A DNA stretch of 8,286 bases from Collinsella sp. (GTDB lineage: Bacteria > Actinomycetota > Coriobacteriia > Coriobacteriales > Coriobacteriaceae), in contig JAIHTM010000103.1 in assembly GCA_022713905.1 (NCBI GenBank), positions 1 through 8,286 of the forward strand. Direction: 5' to 3'. Under the pieces are notes generated by a model. That model did no database searches and was not told the origin of the DNA. It was given only the letters and a program-made list of their open reading frames with translations. Position 1 is the stretch's first letter. Every line of letters starts with the position of its first letter. Below are positions 5,594-8,286 of this stretch, piece by piece. Position numbers and translations under genes: made by a program.

Positions 5594-6097
5594 ATGACAA
5601 AGATCCGTAGCAAAATCCAATTTAATCCACAGAGACTAGAAGATACACGCAAAGCATCAGGCAAAAAACGTAGTTATCGCAGCATCGCAGAAGAAATCGA
5701 TGTCAATGAAAGAACGATTCGCAAAAGTTGCAAGGATGGATTAATCACTCCAGAACTGTTAGACAAGCTTGCACGGGCCCTTAACGTTGACACCGCATAT
5801 CTAATGGGCGAGTTTGATTTATTCTATGACCAACTCAATGATGAGGAAATACGGAGAGAATATAAAGAAATATTCTTAAATCCCACACACCACCCTTACT
5901 CGCAACATTTACCTGACGAGGTCGACTACGACAATTTAATCGCGAGTTTGCTTAAAATGTACAGCATTCATCCCGACTGCTATTTTGATATGACAAGCGC
6001 AGCAAAACTTGTTTTCAGGGAACGTCTTCATTCATCAATCTATCGAGTGCTACACTCTTATTTCCCTGATTGTCCCCCCTTGACTATTTCCATATGA
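5594..6097 (+). CDS. XRE-like helix-turn-helix transcriptional regulator
   Basis: A 167-residue protein with a GGGAG site (5582-5586) 7 bases before its ATG. Residues 26-72 form the DNA-binding domain: RSYRSIAEEIDVNERTIRK provides the two helices of the HTH, and ITPELLDKLARALNVDTAYLMGE is the standard continuation of phage-repressor-like (XRE/Cro) domains. The remaining part is acidic then helical (NDEEIRREYKEIF 82-94; ASLLKMYSIHPDCYFDM and RERLHSSIYRVLHSYF) and could mediate dimerisation or ligand sensing; I do not recognise it. It is divergent from the - strand gene set, with a palindromic candidate operator between them, so control of that set and of itself is likely. It could also influence the downstream nucleotidyltransferase unit. 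Its last codons overlap a 24-codon ORF. Confidence 0.75.
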   Translation: MTKIRSKIQFNPQRLEDTRKASGKKRSYRSIAEEIDVNERTIRKSCKDGLITPELLDKLARALNVDTAYLMGEFDLFYDQLNDEEIRREYKEIFLNPTHHPYSQHLPDEVDYDNLIASLLKMYSIHPDCYFDMTSAAKLVFRERLHSSIYRVLHSYFPDCPPLTISI

Positions 6098-6168
6098 TAG
6101 AAATGCCAAAACCAACTCTATACGATATCCTTGAAATGTTAGCAGACCCAGAAGAGGAGATTGGCTAA
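6094..6168 (+). CDS. Putative 24-aa microprotein coupled to the HTH gene
   Basis: An ATG at 6094 overlaps the regulator stop as ATGA, the classical layout for translational coupling, and runs to TAA at 6166-6168. The product MIEMPKPTLYDILEMLADPE plus four residues is acidic with a possible amphipathic helix (LYDILEMLADPEEE). A second ATG lies at 6103. There is no independent ribosome site, so translation would depend on re-initiation after the HTH gene. It may be a genuine small protein, a remnant of a longer gene, or chance. Confidence 0.4.
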   Translation: MIEMPKPTLYDILEMLADPEEEIG

Positions 6169-6188
6169 CGAGATAGGTATTTTATTTT
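6161..6188 (+). promoter_or_regulatory. Possible promoter of the nucleotidyltransferase-SLATT unit
   Basis: TTGGCT (6161-6166) and an AT-rich TATTTT (6183-6188) are 16 bases apart, about 50 bases before the ATG at 6238. The -10 is weak. The 6169-6237 stretch is strongly AT-rich and shows no other structure. Transcription by read-through from the HTH gene is an alternative. Confidence 0.3.
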
Positions 6189-6237
6189 AAATGAGTCCAA
6201 ATAATAAACACATGAGCATATTTAAAGGAAAGATGAC

Positions 6238-7053
6238 ATGAGTTCAAAAGTAATTCGATACGATAATATTATTTCCTTAGAGACACGCCAAAGCATTGCA
6301 AAAAGATACCATAGAGTCACTCGAGCGATAAATCAAGAATTCTGGAATTCCACCAGTGAAACTGCACATAGTCTCTACGTCGGTTCTTACGGAAGGAATA
6401 CAGCAATAGATACAAGCGATATAGATATACTCGTCGAAATCCCGGAAGACGAGTATAATCGATATTCGTATGTTAAAGGAAATGGACAGTCTCGACTTCT
6501 GCAGGCAGTAAAGAACGCAATTCAAAATACATATTCAAGAAGTGATGTTAGAGCGGATGGTCAAGTCATTAAAATCGCTTTTTCTGATGGAATGAAATTC
6601 GAAGTGTTACCTGCATTCCCACAGGAAAACTGGAGCGGCAGTATTTTATACAAATATCCGGATAGCAATATGGGAGGGAATTGGAAGACAACTGATCCTA
6701 GGTCTGAGCAAAGGGCAATCCAAGAGAAGAATAATTCATCTAACGGTTTGCTGTGCGCGACATGTAGGCACATAAGGATGATCAGGGATACTTCCTATTC
6801 AAGCTACCATTTATCCGGAATATTAATAGATTCATTTGTATATGATGCAATAGGATGGTGGCATTTTACACGTGAAGATGTCGATTCCTCAATCCAGTTG
6901 AAATCTTATGAACAGGAATTACTTGACCATTATAATCAGATTTCATTAAACGGCCTATTATCACCAACCTTGGCCGCCCCTGGAAGCGGAACGGCACTTG
7001 ATACCTCAAAAGACTGGAACATTCTCGGTAAAATTCTTAATAAAATGGCATAA
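6238..7053 (+). CDS. CD-NTase / SMODS-type nucleotidyltransferase (CBASS-like)
   Basis: A 271-residue enzyme of the cGAS/DncV-like nucleotidyltransferase family, predicted to make a cyclic or linear oligonucleotide second messenger on phage infection. The active-site pattern is visible: GSYGRNTAIDTSDIDILVEI (49-68) gives the Gly-Ser loop and metal-binding Asp61 and Asp63, and KFEVLPAF (120-127) gives the third acidic residue, Glu122. The C-terminal helical part contains HLSGILIDSFVYDAI (191-205), as expected for SMODS proteins. The length is on the short side for the family but no piece seems to be missing. AAGGAA (6225-6230) lies 7 bases before the ATG. The SLATT gene follows after 11 bases. 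The base composition is much AT-richer than the flanking IS DNA, suggesting acquisition by transfer. The nucleotide product cannot be told from the sequence. Confidence 0.85.
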   Translation: MSSKVIRYDNIISLETRQSIAKRYHRVTRAINQEFWNSTSETAHSLYVGSYGRNTAIDTSDIDILVEIPEDEYNRYSYVKGNGQSRLLQAVKNAIQNTYSRSDVRADGQVIKIAFSDGMKFEVLPAFPQENWSGSILYKYPDSNMGGNWKTTDPRSEQRAIQEKNNSSNGLLCATCRHIRMIRDTSYSSYHLSGILIDSFVYDAIGWWHFTREDVDSSIQLKSYEQELLDHYNQISLNGLLSPTLAAPGSGTALDTSKDWNILGKILNKMA

Positions 7054-7064
7054 GGCAATATAAA

Positions 7065-7613
7065 ATGAATGATACAAACTATAGAAATCAATTAAAAAAT
7101 CAGATAAAGGACGCTTACGGAAAAGTCACCTATACGTATACCGCACATCACAAATTAGCCGACCGACTTGAAAATAAAAACAGGCGTGTAAAGAACATAC
7201 AGATTGCATTGTCAGCATTTTCATCATGCGGATTCTTTGCAAGCATTATAACAAATAAAAGTGCATTAGCATGGTTAAGTGGAACCTTTTCCGTATTGTC
7301 GTTATTCCTGAATATTTATACAAAAGAATATAAAATTCAGGATGAAATAAATCAGCATAGAAACGCAGCAAACGCACTATGGGATATTAGAGAAAGTTAT
7401 ATTTCTTTGTTAACTGACTATGACATACTTGAAAATGATGACATACGACATCAGAGAGATGTCCTATGTAAGAAAGTGTCAGAAGTCAATAATAATTATC
7501 CAGCAACTGATAGCAAAAGTTACAGAGCAGCACAGAAAGCTTTAAAAAAGGACGAAGAACAAACTTTTAAGGAAGGTGAGATTGATTCCATTTTGCCTAA
7601 CAGAATTGGATAA
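7065..7613 (+). CDS. SLATT-domain two-TM effector
   Basis: A 182-residue predicted membrane protein. An N-terminal helix (1-43) leads into two adjacent hydrophobic segments, NIQIALSAFSSCGFFASIIT (44-63) and ALAWLSGTFSVLSLFLNIYT (67-86). A long cytoplasmic helical part follows with INQHRNAANALWDIRESY (95-112) and SLLTDYD (114-120). The C-terminus reads SYRAAQKALKKDEE then EGEIDSILPNRIG. This order (two TM helices, His-x3-Ala helix, acidic EID-x2-LP end) is characteristic of SLATT proteins, which are predicted pore-forming effectors paired with SMODS nucleotidyltransferases. Here the pairing is present: it starts 11 bases after the CD-NTase stop, with AAGG overlapping that stop. The proposed action is membrane depolarisation when the messenger binds, causing abortive infection. 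The family call is firm; the mechanism is inferred from published domain predictions, not from direct evidence. Confidence 0.82.
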   Translation: MNDTNYRNQLKNQIKDAYGKVTYTYTAHHKLADRLENKNRRVKNIQIALSAFSSCGFFASIITNKSALAWLSGTFSVLSLFLNIYTKEYKIQDEINQHRNAANALWDIRESYISLLTDYDILENDDIRHQRDVLCKKVSEVNNNYPATDSKSYRAAQKALKKDEEQTFKEGEIDSILPNRIG

Positions 7614-7635
7614 GAGATTGTCGAATAGAATCAAC

Positions 7636-7652
7636 CCAGAAATGGTTTCTGG
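7636..7652. terminator. Weak hairpin after the SLATT gene
   Basis: CCAGAAA (7636-7642), a TGG loop and TTTCTGG (7646-7652) form a perfect 7-base stem 22 bases after the SLATT stop. There is no T-run after it, so termination is only possible, not shown. Confidence 0.3.
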
Positions 7653-7688
7653 ATAGTGATCAGAGTACATAATTCCCGGACACTATCC
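7651..7688. repeat. Inverted repeat near the IS3 element end
   Basis: GGATAGTG (7651-7658) and CACTATCC (7681-7688) are perfect complements separated by 22 bases. The inner stretch TGATCAGAGTACATAATTCC resembles ends of IS3-family elements, so the transposon boundary is probably at or near 7657 (TG). The second end is outside the window. Confidence 0.4.
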
Positions 7689-8286
7689 GCAACACTCCAC
7701 GTCATGAAGTGGCCTGATTTTTGTTCCGCCCTTATAGTGAGGCGGCTTGTGCCGCTTGGTTTGCATGATACTCGGTTTCCACCGCTTCGAGTGTCCTGTA
7801 GCCCAGGGACTGGTGGAGCCGCTTCGAGTCCCCGCCACGAGACCCACCGGAACGTCGCCAATTCCAGGCCCTTCAGATCCGCGAAGGGTTTGCGCCGCCA
7901 TACCAGCTCGGTCCTGTACGCGCCGTCGGCGCTTTCGGCCATGGCGTTGTCGTACGAGTCGCCGACGGTGCCGGTCGACGGCAGCATCCCATATCCCATA
8001 ACCCTGGTGGTGTACACCGTGCCGGTGTACTGCGTGCCATGGCCGCTGTGGCGGATAAGACCATCCGCGCCGCCGCGGGACGCGGCCCATGAGATCGCCT
8101 GCTCCAACGCCTGCAACGGCAGCTCCTGCGTGTTCACGGCCATGGCGCACGCCCATCCCACGATCCGACGGGCGTACACGTCGGCAACGAACGCCGTGTA
8201 GCCGAACGAGCCGTTGGCCATGCGCACGTGGGTGATGTCGGCCACGTGCAGGCGGTTCGGCGCACAAGCCTCGAACCTCCCGTCCA
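7657..8286 (-). mobile_element. 3' portion of an IS3-family insertion sequence (runs off the window)
   Basis: The transposase remnant and the terminal-repeat-like sequence starting near 7657 define the right part of an IS3-family element that continues beyond the window. The element is GC-rich, unlike the SLATT gene next to it. The exact end is inferred from TG-start sequence and similarity to IS3 termini from memory. Confidence 0.6.
7732..8286 (-). pseudogene. IS3-family transposase OrfB, C-terminal part, frameshifted
   Basis: The frame open at the window edge reads FEACAPNRLHVADITHVRM, FVADVYARRIVGW, RHSGHGTQYTG, GDSYDNAMAESADGAYRTEL and ELATFRWVSWRG. These are the integrase-core blocks of IS3 transposases. 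The first catalytic Asp (VADITHV) and the Glu (NAMAES) are present, but the second, normally HSDxGxQY, is Gly (codon 8042-8044). After SWRG the homology jumps frame to DSKRLHQSLGYRTLEAVETE and ends at TAA 7732-7734. Removing one base from the G4 run (complement of 7830-7833) would restore WRDSKRLHQSLGY. The frame as it stands reads on to about 7631. With the missing Asp and frameshift the enzyme is very probably dead. The N-terminal part and OrfA lie outside the window. Confidence 0.8.

Noticed and set aside
6330..6352. Two GAATTC sites two bases apart (GAATTCTGGAATTC)
   Set aside because: Inside the nucleotidyltransferase gene and explained by coding; no sign of a regulatory role.
7656..8201. 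181-codon + strand open frame
   Set aside because: It is antisense to IS3 transposase blocks that are clearly recognisable on the - strand.
1..8286. CRISPR array, tRNA or rRNA gene
   Set aside because: No regularly spaced direct repeats, cloverleaf or rRNA-like sequence was seen on either strand.

Overview
The window looks like an accessory region of a Bifidobacterium-type actinobacterial chromosome. This rests on the high-GC IS30 and IS3 transposase remains, an RmlA C-terminus of the kind seen in bifidobacteria, and leftovers of an exopolysaccharide (EPS) locus. It is an inference from remembered protein families, not from a database search. The backbone pieces at both edges and around 4.03-4.23 kb are GC-rich. 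The genes between them are AT-richer, most strikingly at 5.6-7.6 kb, which suggests horizontal transfer.

Layout. Positions 1-87 hold the last residues of a hydrophobic protein. Positions 144-452 are a roughly 305-bp IS30-family relic that keeps both terminal inverted repeats but has lost the middle of its transposase. Positions 453-797 are the C-terminal remnant of an acyltransferase-3-like membrane protein with an internal stop. A strong promoter (TTGTAA-17-TATAAT) then drives a tight three-gene + strand operon at 988-3984: an AAA/ABC-type ATPase (RloA/AbiLi-like), an RloB/AbiLii-like protein, and an unrecognised Cys-rich 338-aa protein. The operon ends in a perfect 23-bp hairpin that also contains the stop codon of an orphan 3' piece of rmlA (dTDP-glucose synthesis) reading from the other side.

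The - strand from 5490 down to 4310 carries three small unrecognised genes: a 98-aa single-TM protein, a 73-aa Trp-rich acidic-tailed protein and a 168-aa protein. Facing away from them is an XRE-like HTH regulator (5594-6097). A perfect palindrome, TAGACGTCTA, lies in the shared promoter region and is a candidate operator. A 24-codon ORF overlaps the regulator stop codon as ATGA. Next comes a two-gene unit: a CD-NTase/SMODS nucleotidyltransferase (6238-7053) and a two-TM SLATT-type effector (7065-7613), which form a predicted cyclic-nucleotide-signalling, pore-forming anti-phage system. The window ends in the 3' part of a decayed IS3-family transposase on the - strand (7732-8286).

Overall this reads as a defence island, with an AbiL/RloAB-like operon and a SMODS-SLATT system, embedded in a broken EPS locus bounded by IS remnants. 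The most novel parts are the third gene of the AbiL-like operon, the - strand three-gene cassette with its divergent regulator, and the coupled micro-ORF. All defence functions are inferred from domain families and neighbourhood.
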